Assembly: GCA_035771165.1 (NCBI GenBank) | Contig: JAWNZC010000122.1 | Coordinates: 2,707,501 to 2,771,500 of the forward strand | Length of the DNA stretch: 64,000 bases | Reading direction: 5' to 3' | Source of the DNA: Paragorgia papillata | Lineage: Eukaryota > Cnidaria > Anthozoa > Scleralcyonacea > Coralliidae | Shown: in pieces, positions 11,533 through 22,709 of the stretch | Numbering within the stretch: position 1 is the stretch's first letter | Layout: each line of letters begins with the position of its first letter | Program-made: the position numbers and the translations under genes | Notes under the pieces: generated by a model | What the model saw: only the letters and a program-made list of their open reading frames with translations | Database searches by the model: none | Told to the model about the DNA's origin: nothing

Positions 11533-12812
11533 GCTTCTTAAAGTCCACACTTCTATATAAAGTCCACAGTGCTATATTAAGTCCACAGCCCACAGTCCAC
11601 ACTTCTATAAGTCCACAGTCCACACTTGTATACAGTCTATACAGTAAATCCACACTTCTATAAGTCCACAGCCCGCATTTCTATAAGTCCACACTGCTAT
11701 ACAGTAAGTCCACAGCCCACACTTCTATACAGTCACTTCTTAAAGCCCACAGTCCACACTTCTATACATGCACTTCTTAAAGTCCACAGCACACAGTCCA
11801 CACTAGCTACTATACAGTCACTTCTTAAAGTCCACACTTCTATAAGTCCACAGCCTACACACAGTCCACACTAGCTACTATACAGTCACTTCTTGAAGTC
11901 CACACTTCTATAAGTCCACAGCCCACGCTACTATACAGTCACTTCTTGAAGTCCACAGCCCACACTTCTATAAGTCCACAGCCCACCCTACTATACAGTC
12001 ACTTCTTGAAGTCCACAGCCCACACTTCTATAAATCCACAGCCCACCCTACTATACAGTCACTTCTTGAAGTCCACAGCCCACACTTCTATAAGTCCACA
12101 GTCCACCCTACTATACAGTCACTTCTTGAAGTCCACAGCCCACACTTCTATAAATCCACAGCCCACAGTCCACACTAGCTACTATACAGTCACTTTTAAA
12201 AGTCCACACTTCTATAAGTCCACAGCCCACAGTTCACACTAGCTACTATACAGTCACTTCTTGAAGTCCACAGCCCACACTTCTATAAGTCCACAGTCCA
12301 CACTACTATACAGTCACTTCTTAAAGTCCACACTTCTATAAGTCCACAGTCCACACACTACTACTGTATACAGTCACTTCTTGAAGTCCACAGCCCACAC
12401 TTCTATAAATCCACAGCCCACAGTCCACACTAGCTACTATACAGTCACTTCTAAAAACCCACAGTCCACACTTCTATACAGTCACTTCTTAAAGTCCACA
12501 GCCCACAGCCCACAGTCCACACTTCTACTGTATAAGTCCACAGCCCAGTCCACTCAGAAGTGTAGGCTGTGGACTTATAGTACTATGGACTGTGGACTTA
12601 TAGAAGTATGGGCTGTGGGCTTTAAGAAGTGACTGTATACAAGTGTGGACTGTGGGTTGTGGACTTATAGAAGTGTGGACTGTGGGCTTTAAGAAGTGAC
12701 TGTATAGAAGTGTGGACTGTGGACTTAATAATATACAGTATATAGCACTGTGGACTTTATATAGAAGTGTCAAGTGTGGACTGTGGGTTGTGGACTTATA
12801 GAAGTGTGGACT
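11533..12812. repeat. Satellite of AGTCCACA/ACTTCTATA words, 60-bp higher-order unit, with inversion
   Basis: The array is built from AAGTCCACAGCCCACACTTC and TATACAGTCACTTCTTGAAG. From about 11900 to 12160 the period is exactly 60 bp. At about 12555 the array switches strand and continues to 12812 as its complement (GTGGACTGTGGGCTTTAAG). Open frames across it in several phases encode repeating TAHTSISPQP peptides that are an artefact of a period divisible by three. Confidence 0.9.
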
Positions 12813-13685
12813 GAAAATGACCCTGTGCTGTCCCAGATATGGCCAAACCAACCATTCGTATCATATCAGCGCCACAAAAATCTCAAAGAACACCTCGTAT
12901 GCAACAAATTCACATAACCACATACCACACCACCCGCCCCATGTTCGGATCTTTTCGATCGCTTTGAACCTCCTCCAGTCAAACCTCTACTACCAAGACA
13001 ACAAACTGCCAAACCATCATCAACAAGAAAATGTCACCTACCTGGATGACTGAAACAGCAGCCCAATCATTTCACCAGTACCTGATAAGTAATCGCGACT
13101 CTACAGTACCTTTGATTACAGTTTATAACTGCCAATGAACCACAGAACTCAGAATCACCATCTACCACAGCTATTTGAGACATCGCTCCCTTTACCACTG
13201 GCATAGTCAATAAACTGGACATGTACCTCTGAAATGCACTAAGACCAAAAGATCTCTGGTGACTATAACAATATGAAACAGACTATCCACCATCATCGAC
13301 CAGGGTCGTCGTGAATCAATCATACTGTAAATGGCATATTGTCCACACCATAGCACACTCGGCAGTTTATAATAACTATACCATCTCCCACAGAAGTGAT
13401 GAATGATACTTTTGGACACGAACAGCAGACTGATCTTCCTTCTCGTCACTATCCTCGACAGCGTAGACAATTTGTCTTTTTGAATGTTTAACATTCCAAA
13501 TTCATCATATTCTGTACTACAGTACATATATATTATGTAAATACTTCTCCGATTATCAGTCCATTTTATTCTATATATTATATCCTCTAGTCGATTCCAC
13601 TTTTATTATAAAGTCCATTTTACTTATCAAATTGTTTCCTTCCAAATACGAAGATTCTTCGACCTCCTACATTCAAATTAAATCG
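12813..13685. other. Low-information sequence, no gene supported
   Basis: A C/A-rich stretch to about 13200 gives open frames (12817-13053; 13207-13527 on the minus strand) without recognisable domains or splice context. Nothing else seen. Confidence 0.4.
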
Positions 13686-15278
13686 TTTACTCCCAGTGAA
13701 CTCGACGATGTAAGTTAAAATGTGATACCTGGAACGCTAACGTCCAGTCATTCGGGGGGCAAAAAGTGGTTATACAGTACGTCCATGTCCTATTTACACG
13801 AATTGCCATCCTTAGGTTAGGTTGTGTGTTGGGGTAAGGCTTTCATGAAGTACTTGGGTTATGTAGGACATGGAATTATTACCCAAAAAGTGAGGCAAAA
13901 AGTTCCAGGCCCTTGGGCGGTTTGCAGGTACGATTCAGTCTCCCACAAAATGTTTTTTACACGGTCACCGGTCTTGAGCGAACTGCGAAGACTCGAAAAG
14001 GTTTGAAAAATTATTTATTGAATCATTTTATCACGCTTTGCTAAACGTGCATTTTAAATTTTGATTGGTTGTGCTATGCTGCCGAACTAATTATGCAGTG
14101 ATTGTCTATTTGTTGTTATACAATACCCTGGTTGCTATGCGTGTTTTCATTGGTTGTTGGCCATGATCTATTAGAGGACAGACACATGGTCACGTCAGAT
14201 CACGTCAGCTGACTTGCCTTTTTCCTTCTTCATGCCCCAAAATCCGGCACGAGTTTCGACAAAGACCTTTTAAATTTTTATTGTATAAAACAAATAGATT
14301 CCATTTTTTTGTTGTCTGTTCAGTTATAGATGCACAGAGGACGTCACAACGTGGTAAGAACATCAGTGACCCACTCGACTGCGTCTCGTGGGCCACTTTT
14401 TTGTTCTTACCACGTTGTGACGTCATCTGTGCATCTATAACTGAACAGACAACGGCAAAATGGAATCTATTTGTTAACTATAGGAAAAGTCATTGTCTTT
14501 ACAAAACGTGCACGAAGTTTGTCAGTGAAGAAATTAAATCAAATTTTCGTTATATTATAAACCATATATATTAGAGTTTCGTCACTCCGAAGAGGATACA
14601 AAAAATCAACACAAACTTAGTATAGAATATGCCGTTTAGGTTAGTACCAGTTTCATCAGTTCGTTTTGTTTAAAAAGCATTCCGCATTCGTACCGAAAAC
14701 AACAACTAGCCATGAGTAAACGTGAAAAATAAACAATCAAGTTGTCAGTTTATATTTCTTAAAATATCATTAGTTACAAAAGGCCGTTTGACAAAACTGA
14801 ACAAGAAATTAAAGGAGCAGAAATAAGAAAATGACAGATATATATTATGAAATATCAAGTATCAATACGTCTTCAAACTCGTACAAGAATAGCTTTCTCA
14901 CTCTTGTTCTCACCTTTTCGGCTGGCTGTTTTCATCCTAGCCAGCAAAAGGACGTCTGTTTTCTCAGCCTATTTTCATCCCTAGCTTAATTTACTGTATA
15001 GTTTTGGACTGCTATACAGTAAATAAAACAACAACAGCGCTGCACAACAACGGGAAACCATTAAATGCACGTTTAGTCTGATAAATAATTTTTTCAAACC
15101 TTTTTTCGAGCCTTCGCAGTTCGCTCAAGACGGGCGGCCGTGTAAAAAACATTTTGTGGGAGACTGAATCGTACCTGCAAACCGCGCAGGGGCCTGGAAC
15201 TTTTTGCCTCACTTTTTGGTTCTTCGTTAGCGTTCCAGGTATCACATTTTAACTTACATCGAGTTCACTGTTTACTCC
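13686..15278. mobile_element. hAT-like non-autonomous fold-back, 1.58 kb, 8-bp target duplication
   Basis: TTTACTCC flanks both sides (13686-13693, 15271-15278). The element 13694-15270 begins CAGTGAACTC and ends GAGTTCACTG; CAGTG ends with 8-bp duplications are the hAT pattern. Terminal arms extend inward for over 300 bases (GATGTAAGTTAAAATGTGAT; AAAGTGAGGCAAAAAGTTCC), with an extra 115 bases in the left arm. The centre holds another fold-back (14290-14474). No transposase. Confidence 0.75.
14115..14480 (+). repeat. Repeat block with 185-bp fold-back core; relatives near 26.0-26.3 and 56.9-57.3 kb
   Basis: Core 14290-14474 has arms ACAAATAGATTCCATTTT..CAGTTATAGATGCACAG and its complement, with GACGTCACAACGTGGTAAG inside each arm. 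The left flank from CCTGGTTGCTATGCG to CATGCCCC is shared with about 25973-26095 and with the complement of 57170-57290, so the dispersed unit is larger than the palindrome. Open frames across it are mirror artefacts. Confidence 0.75.
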
Positions 15279-16479
15279 CTCTCTTGTAAGTTTAAACAAC
15301 ACGGACATAACAGAACAGTAAAATTATCCCCTAGGATCCCACCTTCTATCCCATTACCCACCTATCCACCACCTTATCCCATTTCCATAGCAACGCTAAC
15401 TTCCTCCCGTCTCTCAGTCTGCACAGCAATATACGTGGCCCTCACCCCCTGCTAAGCCTTCTCTTTCACAGCCATCTTGTTGAGAGGATCATCGTAAACT
15501 CCCCGGAAATCATCCGCAAATTTTTCAGCCGATTTTAAACCTCAAGCCATCAAAGTAAGTCAATTCAACTATCTTTCACTTAACATTTTATTGAGAACAA
15601 AGTTATTTATGTAGAATACTCTCAAGCGCCTATATTTCATCGCGCGAATTCGACGCAAACACGCTGTCGGGAAAGGTTCTCGCGCGACTGCTTAGTTCAC
15701 GAAAATTGCCAAGCCACGACCACATATACGCGCGTCGAACCATACTAAAATCAAAATACCAGTTCGGTTTGATTTAACGTAAACCTTTCCTTGGATTATT
15801 GGTTATTTCAGCCACGAGTTTCCTCTGTAGCAGACTCAAGCGAATACCTCTTGCGCCAAGACATATTTCACATTGAACAGCGACCACAACTTCTAGCAGA
15901 AATTTACATCTAATACTTCGGAATTTTAGCCGATTTCCCACCTCTGTACCGACAATTTTCATCTCCACCTTTGCGTGTTCGCGCCATTCCATATCCACCA
16001 TCTTTGGGCCTTCCTTCGCGGCCCTCCTCTTTTATTAAATGTGGGCACGTCGTTCCAGGACCTGCTAGCGGGTTAGAAACGTGCTCTCCCGGCCATGCTT
16101 GGAACGTGACGACAACATGGCTCCTTGTTTTTTTCAAAGCTCGGATGTTTTTTTTCAAAACAGGGACTCGGTCGAGATAGCGGACTTGGGCATTTATCTC
16201 GTCCGTGGCATTTACCTTCTTTTCCGCACCCGGGTTATGCAATTGCTCCCCCAAATTCTCTCCGTTTGATACGAAAACTCTCACAAATCCCGACGAATCA
16301 CCCAACAAACTCATGTCATTGGAGCTCGCCTCGTCGCCACCGGTGCCAAATTCTACTAGACATCAGCGTCGATCTACGTACTCCAATCTCAAGGAAGCAC
16401 AAGTCAGTGGATTCCCATATTTGGACCCCCTACCACAACAAAAACACAACTGACTTCTCCAGAAGGATTTATTCTACAA
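15279..16479. other. Possible fragments of host sequence; no gene supported
   Basis: Less AT-rich than the surroundings. CATCAAA/GTAAGTCAA at about 15550 resembles a splice donor. Around 16030-16100 a small fold-back (CGTTCCA..TGGAACG) breaks the frames. Overlapping open frames at 15910-16484 on both strands have no recognisable domain, so I leave them uncalled. Confidence 0.35.
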
Positions 16480-16960
16480 ATTAAAATAAATTATAATTAA
16501 AAATAAATTATAATTAAAATCAAAAATAAAAATAAATTATATTACTAACCCCCCCACCCCCTACCCCCCACCCCCATAAAATTCAAAACTTAAAATCCAC
16601 TTCATAAAACCTAATCCTAACCCACCCCTTCCTCAACCCTTCAAATCCCAACCCTAACATTAATCTCAACCCTAACCCCACCCACCCTACTTATAAAACC
16701 CCACTAACCCTAAACCTAACCCTGACCTTAATCACATTTATCAGCCCAAGTTTATTTTACAAATTAAAATAAGTCATAATTAAATTTAAAAATAAAAATA
16801 AATTATAATACTAACCCCCACCCCCATTACTTAAAAGCCACCTCCTAAAAACCTAACCTCAACCCTAAACATAACCCTCTTAACCCCAACCCTTTTCCGT
16901 AATCTCAATCATATTTATCACCCCAACACCTTAGACCTCAAATTTTTAACCATTTTTCAC
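16480..16960. repeat. Degenerate CCCTAA-like and AAATTAAAATAA low-complexity tract
   Basis: Two successive blocks, each an AT-only stretch (ACAAATTAAAATAA..AAATAAATTATA) followed by C-rich words (CTAACCCCCA, AACCCTAACCC). The two copies start at about 16476 and 16757. The C-rich words resemble the metazoan telomere repeat but are too irregular to be one. Confidence 0.6.
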
Positions 16961-17114
16961 CTAGGTCACAACCAGGATCTAAATACCTGAACCTTATGGT
17001 TTACTTTTACTTTTATTTTACATTTTACAAAACACTGCATTAACAAATTAAGAAATGCAAGTTTTGATGACGTATACTGTGCTCCGGCACCTACAAAAGC
17101 ACCCCTAAATTTGG

Positions 17115-17560
17115 GCAACGGCTATCTAAAATATACTGACAGTAAACATTGTAACTGGAGTTTGTGAAAATAGTGTACCAATGGAAATAACGAGACAGTT
17201 TACCTTTACTTCAACAGATCCTGGCGAGTTTTGATAAAACGGTCATACAATGTCTAGTATCGCCGAGAGATAGAGATTGATTCCTTGTTGCTCCTTTCGA
17301 AGAACGGGTCATACTCATTACAGTAATAGACGTAGCCATACCAAGGTCCGCCACCGCATTGCGAGCTTATTTTTGATCGACAGCCAGTCGATAGCCAACA
17401 CGTAAACAACTGAGAAACAGTGAAATGTCTTGCAAATACTCAAAAACATCGAAAAAGCGGCGGCCATTACGGCAATTTCGCGCAGCCGGGAGACTAAGCA
17501 TGCGACGCAAAAAATAATAACAAAGCCGAAACCTAGATTCGGCTACCACAGGTAGCCCGA
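17115..17560 (-). repeat. Rest of the split repeat unit (matches 22215-22470 and the complement of 41830-42200)
   Basis: GGCAACGGCTATCTAAA, AACAGATCCTGGCGAGTTTT and GCGAGCTTATTTTTGATCGA are shared with the other copies. This is the second half of the unit at 11214-11379. In the other copies the unit gives an open frame of up to 115 residues, but copies differ by frameshifts, so I do not call a protein. Confidence 0.6.
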
Positions 17561-17656
17561 GTAATAATTCCTAGGTCAGTGGAATTAGCAGTTGTCCAGT
17601 TGCCAGATTGAAGACCTTGTTGTTGCGAGAAGTGTATTTTTTTTTTGTGGTTTTAT

Positions 17657-17893
17657 ACTTACATCCAATCTCGTTCCCAGAGCCCACGTTCCCCACCCGG
17701 GAAACGAGAGACTCTGGGATAATCCGTTTCACATCGATATTTCATTGGCTGATGAACACAATGAACTCTATATAACTCTTCTTCCGGATAACAAGAATCC
17801 TGTGATGGCGTGAACGGATTATCCCAGAGCCTCTCGTTTCCCGCCCGCTGGGTAAGGGGAACGTGGGCTCTAGGAACGAGATTGACTTACATC
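17657..17893. mobile_element. MULE-like MITE, 219 bp, 9-bp target duplication
   Basis: Perfect 9-bp repeats ACTTACATC (17657-17665, 17885-17893) flank 17666-17884. Ends read CAATCTCGTTCCCAGAGCC and the complement. The termini match the 2-kb element at 4293-6325, including the internal palindrome GAGACTCTGGGATAATCCG. Confidence 0.85.
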
Positions 17894-17955
17894 GGTCTAT
17901 AGAACTATATTAACTTGGTTGCGGGAGCGGCAACTTTGGGGAACTCTGGTAGTTT

Positions 17956-18654
17956 GCATAAATCTAGCCTGCGAGCCGGCTCTCCTTTGGGGGATTGGGA
18001 AGAGGAGGAGAAGGAGAGCCTGCACGCGTAGTATTGTTTTTTTAGTAGTAGCGTTCCAAATTGGGGCGCAGCTCACTGATTGGACGAGATGCTGATTTTT
18101 GACGTACAGCCATATATTAATAGACTGCTGGTAATTTGTAAAATATTAAGTGCATTTGTGTCCGAAAGATATTTCCATCAGGTAAATATTTTTAATATCT
18201 TTGATCATTTATCAACGGTTGTACGAACCGTATTAAAATCATATTATTAGGACAGACCCAGATCGATAGACCCGAATCGTTTTGAAACGAAATACTGACG
18301 TTTCGAGGGGAGTCCTTGCTTGAAATGTCAGCGTTTCAGATTCGTTCCAAAAATTTCACCACCTTTTCCCTTTGCCACGGTTGTTAAACACTTTAGTATA
18401 GTGTGAAAGCAAATCGTCCTCTCATGGATAAGTCAATTAATTGAACCACTGTTCCAAATAATATTTCATTAGCGTATTAGTTTGGCGAGGAAGTAAAACC
18501 GTTTTCTTTGTTTACATTGCGCGTCTGGTTTGTGATTGGTCGCTTTAGACAACCCGTTAGAAAAGGCGGCACTCAAATTTGATAGCTAGGCGTGCAGGCT
18601 CTATATTTCACCTCCCGCCCTACCCAAGAGCCGGCTCGCAGGCTAGCATAAATC
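17956..18654. mobile_element. Non-autonomous element, 681 bp, 9-bp target duplication
   Basis: GCATAAATC flanks both sides (17956-17964, 18646-18654). The element 17965-18645 has inverted ends TAGCCTGCGAGCCGGCTCT. Interior is unique with no open frame. Around 18280-18360 a diverged GAAACGTCAGTATTTCG block, shared with the ribozyme-like motif at 49575, is present without its core. Confidence 0.85.
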
Positions 18655-18820
18655 CAAAATGGTTGATTTGCACAAATCCAAGATGGCCGCCGTCGAAAAG
18701 GTAAAATATATTTTTTTTAACCAATCAGTTTAGAATCAACTGATACCTCTTTTTCGTATAATTTTGATATGAGGAATCGATTTCTGATGTACATTTTGTA
18801 ATTTGAGGTAAAATTTGGGG

Positions 18821-19170
18821 TCAAAGGTCAAGGTCAAGGTCATTTTCGTCCAAAATAGTATAAATGGCTTAGCTCAAGCCCTAACAAATCTATTTTAATA
18901 ATCTTGGTGTCTATCTTACGGTTGTCAATGGTCATGGAGTGATTAATATGCTTTTCAGCGAGTGAGAGTTACGGTCATGTTTTAAAGGTCAAGGTCAAAG
19001 TAATTTGAACCCACAAAATCCGCCCAAAATATGGAAAATGCCATATTTCCGCCTAGAAGAATACTATTTTGATGGTTTTTGTATCTATCTCATAGTTTTG
19101 CATGATGACAAGTCGATGGACAATTATTTTAGACTAATTGTCGTCCAAGGTCACAATTTAGGGGTCAAAG
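18821..19170 (+). promoter_or_regulatory. Cluster of AGGTCA words (nuclear-receptor half-site-like)
   Basis: Three AGGTCA words lie head to tail without spacing (18825-18842), two more at 18986-18997, one at 19148 and a GGGTCA at 19162. AGGTCA is the classic nuclear-receptor half site, and TCAAGGTCA is the monomer site of orphan receptors. There is no gene next to it, so this may be only a diverged repeat. Confidence 0.25.
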
Positions 19171-19324
19171 TGAATGTCAGTTGATCAAAACTAAAATTTT
19201 CAATAATCAACCAACTTTAATATACTATTATTTCTCATGACATCAGTACGTATACAACATATCAATAAAATGAGAAAAAATTGACTAAAACGAAAAATAT
19301 ATCAGTACGTGTCATTAACTACTC

Positions 19325-19700
19325 CCATTCTCACTGCAAGCGCAAGCACAGTACACAGTGCACGATATCTTGCCGTGATGACAGCTGCAACTTACGGTCG
19401 CCCACACCTTCCCCTCTGCCTTGCAGCCGTACCGCACTACATCCATAAGATCTGTGGGTCATGGAGGCTGATTGGCGGTTGCTGGTTCTGGTATGCCATC
19501 TTTGAAATCCCATCCAAATATTGTGATGTCAAGTTCATGTAAACCCTGCTTGTCAGCTGATTTGGCGAGTATTGTCTGCAAATTTCCACACAAGATGTGT
19601 AGGAAAAGATTCTGTTCAGTTGGTGGTAGCGACATGCATGATCTTGAGCAGCTTTCCAGACTTACTTGTGTACATACGGTACTTCGCCTCACTCATTGTG
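19325..19700 (-). pseudogene. Cys-rich (CXC-like) protein fragment, frameshifted
   Basis: On the minus strand one frame reads PPTEQNLFLHILCGNLQTIL then FGWDFKDGIPEPATANQPP (about 19640-19462). After a frameshift another reads DLMDVVRYGCKAEGK and SCSCHHGKISCTVYCACACS (about 19450-19325). The order, a helical segment, then a GW..G-I-P-P linker, then dense CxC cysteines, matches a multi-copy invertebrate protein family with a tesmin/TSO1-like Cys-rich end, often found near transposons. That family match is from memory and moderate. The frameshift makes this copy non-coding. Confidence 0.4.
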
Positions 19701-20358
19701 GTCCCACGCTGCTGACCCTAAAGAGCGCAAAAGAAGGTTTGTCGTGCTTCCAAGAGCTGTGCATGGCTATAGCATCAAGCTCACAGCAGTCGTCTCAAAC
19801 AAAGATGTCAGAGTAGTCGGACTGTCAGCGAATCAAGGTGTATTAAAAATAATTGGAAACTTTAAACTGAAGGAGTGAAGGACGTCAGAGAACAGTCATG
19901 TTTAATAATTGCGAAACCGAGGTCAGTTGGCCGAGTTGTCTCCAGATCAGTGGTTGTCTCTTTTGACTGAAGCTTTTATTGCCTTTTTATCGATGTTTTT
20001 GAATATTCGCAAGACATTTCACTGTTTCTCAGTTGTTTATCTGTTGGCTATCAACTGGCTGTCGACTCATCGAAAAATAAGCTCGCAATGCGATGGCGGA
20101 CCTTTAGTATGGCTACGTCTATGACACCTTTGTCTGACTACGTGTTCTCCGAAAGAAACAAGGAATCAATTTCTCATTGTAATGATTGTATGGCCTTAAT
20201 TTTACCAAAACTCACCAGGATCTGTTGAAGTAATTAGGTGCATGAGCTGTTTCGTTATTTCCATTGGTACACTATTTTATTTAATTACAATGTTTACAGT
20301 ATTTAGATAGCCGTTGTCTAAATTTAGTTTTTATACCATTTTTAAACCATTTTGTTTG

Positions 20359-20795
20359 CATAGTTAAACAGTCTGACAATCAAAAACTGTTACCAAATAA
20401 ATAACAACAGTTGTTGCTATGGCAACAATGACGTTTCAAAATGGCTGCCAATTACGCTTCAAACTAATTTAATTCGAAAAAAACTTTAGTGAACCCCCAT
20501 TTTTTTTCCATTAAAACTTTATTTGAAGTATGAGTAATCAATAGGCCGATTTAAAAAAAATTCTGTACATCCAAATTTTTTAAAAATTAACAAATATTAA
20601 ATCGGCCTATCGATTATTCATACTTCAAGAAACGTTTTAATGAAAAAAAATGGGGGGTCACCAAAGTTTTTTTTTTCGAATTAAATTTGTTTGAAGGGTA
20701 ATTGGCAGCCATTTTGAAACGTCATTGTTGCCATAGCAACAATTGTTGCTATTTATTTGGCAACAGTTTTTGATTGTCATAATTTTTAACTATGC
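20359..20795. repeat. Fold-back MITE of about 437 bp
   Basis: Arms of about 200 bases mirror each other: GCATAGTTAAA, CAATCAAAAACTGTT, GCTATGGCAACAATGACG, TTTCAAAATGGCTGCCAATT and complements. It interrupts the repeat unit between ATGGTATAAAAA-type sequence and its continuation. Confidence 0.75.
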
Positions 20796-21463
20796 ATAAC
20801 ATTTAGTTTTATTCTTTTTCCGAATTGTTTATGCACGTGTTTTGGACGCTCAAACTTGTAGTTTTCTATTTTTCAAGAAACTGTATGGAGCCACCTTAAG
20901 CTCATTGAATAACCATAGTCAAATAGACATGGATGTAGCCTCATATAAAACAAATCTCTTAAAAATTGACATTGTGATTACTATACTGTATAGCTTGGAA
21001 TTGTTCATGTAATCAGTACTAATCACTCAAGATTTTGAGCCTTAGGGTTGTCCACATTATGTCAACATGATTTTGACCATAATAGTGAGGCAAAAGTATA
21101 GTTTCACTCTTTGTGTTCTAGAAAAAACTTGGCAAAACTATATTAAAGATTATGGATTCCCACACAAGACACCAGTCCGGGGGCCAGGACCCAAGGCACG
21201 GCACTTTCTCGATACATGCACAATGCAAACCGTAACCCATAACCATTTTGGTTGTGCATATATACTGTATCGAGAAAGAGCCACAGCTAGGCACCTCATT
21301 TTATGACCAGTCCTGGTTACAATGCCTTCCAGACATGCATGGCTTCCAGTATATCCAGTTCCAAATAGTGGACAGTAAAAGTAGCGTACTACGTAGGCAG
21401 TGTTGAAACAACAATCGAAATATAGTAAGGTTAGATATACTGCCGAAACAGAGAACGTAGGAG

Positions 21464-21497
21464 TCTAACGTTTCGAGCGAAGGCCCTTCGTCAGAGA
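21464..21497 (-). ncRNA. Hammerhead-ribozyme-like motif (helix III palindrome ACGT)
   Basis: Minus-strand order: TCT, core CTGACGA, one extra base, GGGC/GCTC stem with CTTC loop, GAAA, palindrome ACGT sharing the last A of GAAA, cleavage position T, then AGA pairing with TCT. This is the minimal type I hammerhead layout of Penelope-like elements, where two copies would share helix III. Same motif at 42892-42925 and 60450-60483 (-). The copy at 61026-61062 has lost G8 of the core. Confidence 0.5.
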
Positions 21498-22709
21498 GAA
21501 ACGCAAGGGCCTTCGCTCGAAACGTTAGCCTCCTACGTTCTCTGTTTCGGCAGTATATCTAACCTTACTATATTTCGATTGTTGTTTCAACACTGCCTAT
21601 GTAGTACGCTACTTTTACTGTCCACTATTTAGAACTGGATATACTGGAAGCCTTGCATGTCTGGAAGGCATTGTAACCAGGATTGGTCATAAAATGAGGT
21701 GCCTGTGGCTCTTTCTCGATACAGTATATATGCACAACCAAAATGGTTATGGGTTACGGTTTGCATTGTGCATGTATGGAGAAAGTGCCGTGCCTTGGGT
21801 CCTGGCCCCTGGACTGGTGTCTTGTGTGGGAATTCATAATCTTTAATATAGTTTTGCCTATTTTTTTCCAGAACACAAAGAGTGAAACTATACTTTTGCC
21901 TCACTATTATGCTCAAAATCATGTTGACATAATGTGGACAACCCTAAGGCTCAAAATCGTGAGTGATTAGTACTGATTACATGAACAAATCTAAGCTATA
22001 CAGTATAGTAATCACAATGTCAATTTTTAAGAGATTTGTATTATTTGAGGCTACATCCATGTCTATTTGACTATGGTTATTCAATGAGCTTGTGTTTGCA
22101 ACAGCTTTTCAAAATTTTTAAGTCATTCACGGATAACCGAATTACCGACGGATCTATTCTATAAACACGCAGGGCAAACTGCTCGAAAAAAATGGTTTAA
22201 AAATGGTATAAAAACTAAATTTAGACAACGGCTATCTAAATACTGTAAACATTGTAATTAAATAAAATAGGGTACCAATGGAAATAACGAAACAGCTCAT
22301 GCACCTTTACTTCAACAGATCCTGGCGAGTTTTGGTAAAAGGCCATACAATCATTACAATGAGAAATTGATTCCTTGTTTCTTTCGGAGAACACGTAGTC
22401 AGACAAAGGTGTCATAGACGTAGCCATACTAAAGGTCCGCCATCGCATTGCGAGCTTATTTTTCGATGAGGGTCTTGAAGGTTAAAATGGTAACCTGGAT
22501 TTTCCCATTTTTAACGCTCATGGGAATTGGATTTTGAGATGGATTCAGTGTTACCACGGGGAATGGGATTAAAGTGCCAGAGGGAAAAATTTTAATGAGG
22601 AGAACCTGTAGTGTTTGTGATTCAGAAGATTGTCAACATAGAGATCATAAATAAAACAAGGGATATTGGGACCAAAATCGGGTAACAATTTGAAGGCTGC
22701 CATCTTGGA

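Larger units (their letters stand above)
11370..17114. mobile_element. 5.7-kb composite insertion between 10-bp direct repeats
   Basis: CTAAATTTGG occurs at 11370-11379 and 17105-17114. Just inside, inverted repeats of about 60 bases face each other (11395-11460 and 17035-17094): GGAGCACAGTATACGTCATC, then AAAACTTGCATTTCTTAATT. The sequence outside both ends belongs to one interrupted repeat unit, which supports a single insertion event. It contains a satellite (11533-12812), a hAT-like element (13686-15278) and a C-rich low-complexity tract (16480-16960). No transposase or polymerase is visible, so the class is open; the duplication length would fit a Mutator-like element. Confidence 0.6.
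19868..22465. repeat. Fold-back of the 41.8-42.9 kb unit, centre near 21500
   Basis: The left half (19868-21490, plus) and right half (22465-21505, minus) carry the same unit: GTCTGACTACGTGTTCTCC, CTTTGTGTTCTAGAAAAAA, CCAGGACCCAAGGCACGG. The centre is the palindrome around TCGAGCGAAGGCCC. The left half has an extra fold-back insertion (20359-20795). The plus-strand match to 41760-42840 shows that this unit also exists outside the fold-back. Confidence 0.8.

Noticed and set aside
11626..12851. Open frames with repeated TAHTSISPQPTLLYSHFLK peptides on both strands
   Set aside because: The 60-bp satellite period is divisible by three, so one frame stays open in every unit. No start context, no splice sites, no conservation beyond the DNA repeat.
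14205..14574. Open frames with TSQRGKN..SSGSLMFLPRCDV on both strands, repeated at 26074-26427 and 56835-57068
   Set aside because: They are mirror translations of a palindromic repeat, identical on both strands because the arms are inverted copies.
16590..16740. Possible interstitial telomere (AACCCTAACCC words)
   Set aside because: Words are irregular, mixed with other C-rich sequence and form no run of consecutive TTAGGG units.
18280..18350. Hammerhead motif next to GAAACGTCAGTATTTCG
   Set aside because: The 3' half matches the 49575 motif but no CTGANGA core lies at the right distance.
21067..21922. Frames MILSIIVRQKYSFTLCVLEK.. on both strands and at 42497-42790
   Set aside because: Present in every copy of a dispersed repeat unit and mirrored in its fold-back; no domain, and one copy carries substitutions without codon bias. 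Treated as repeat.
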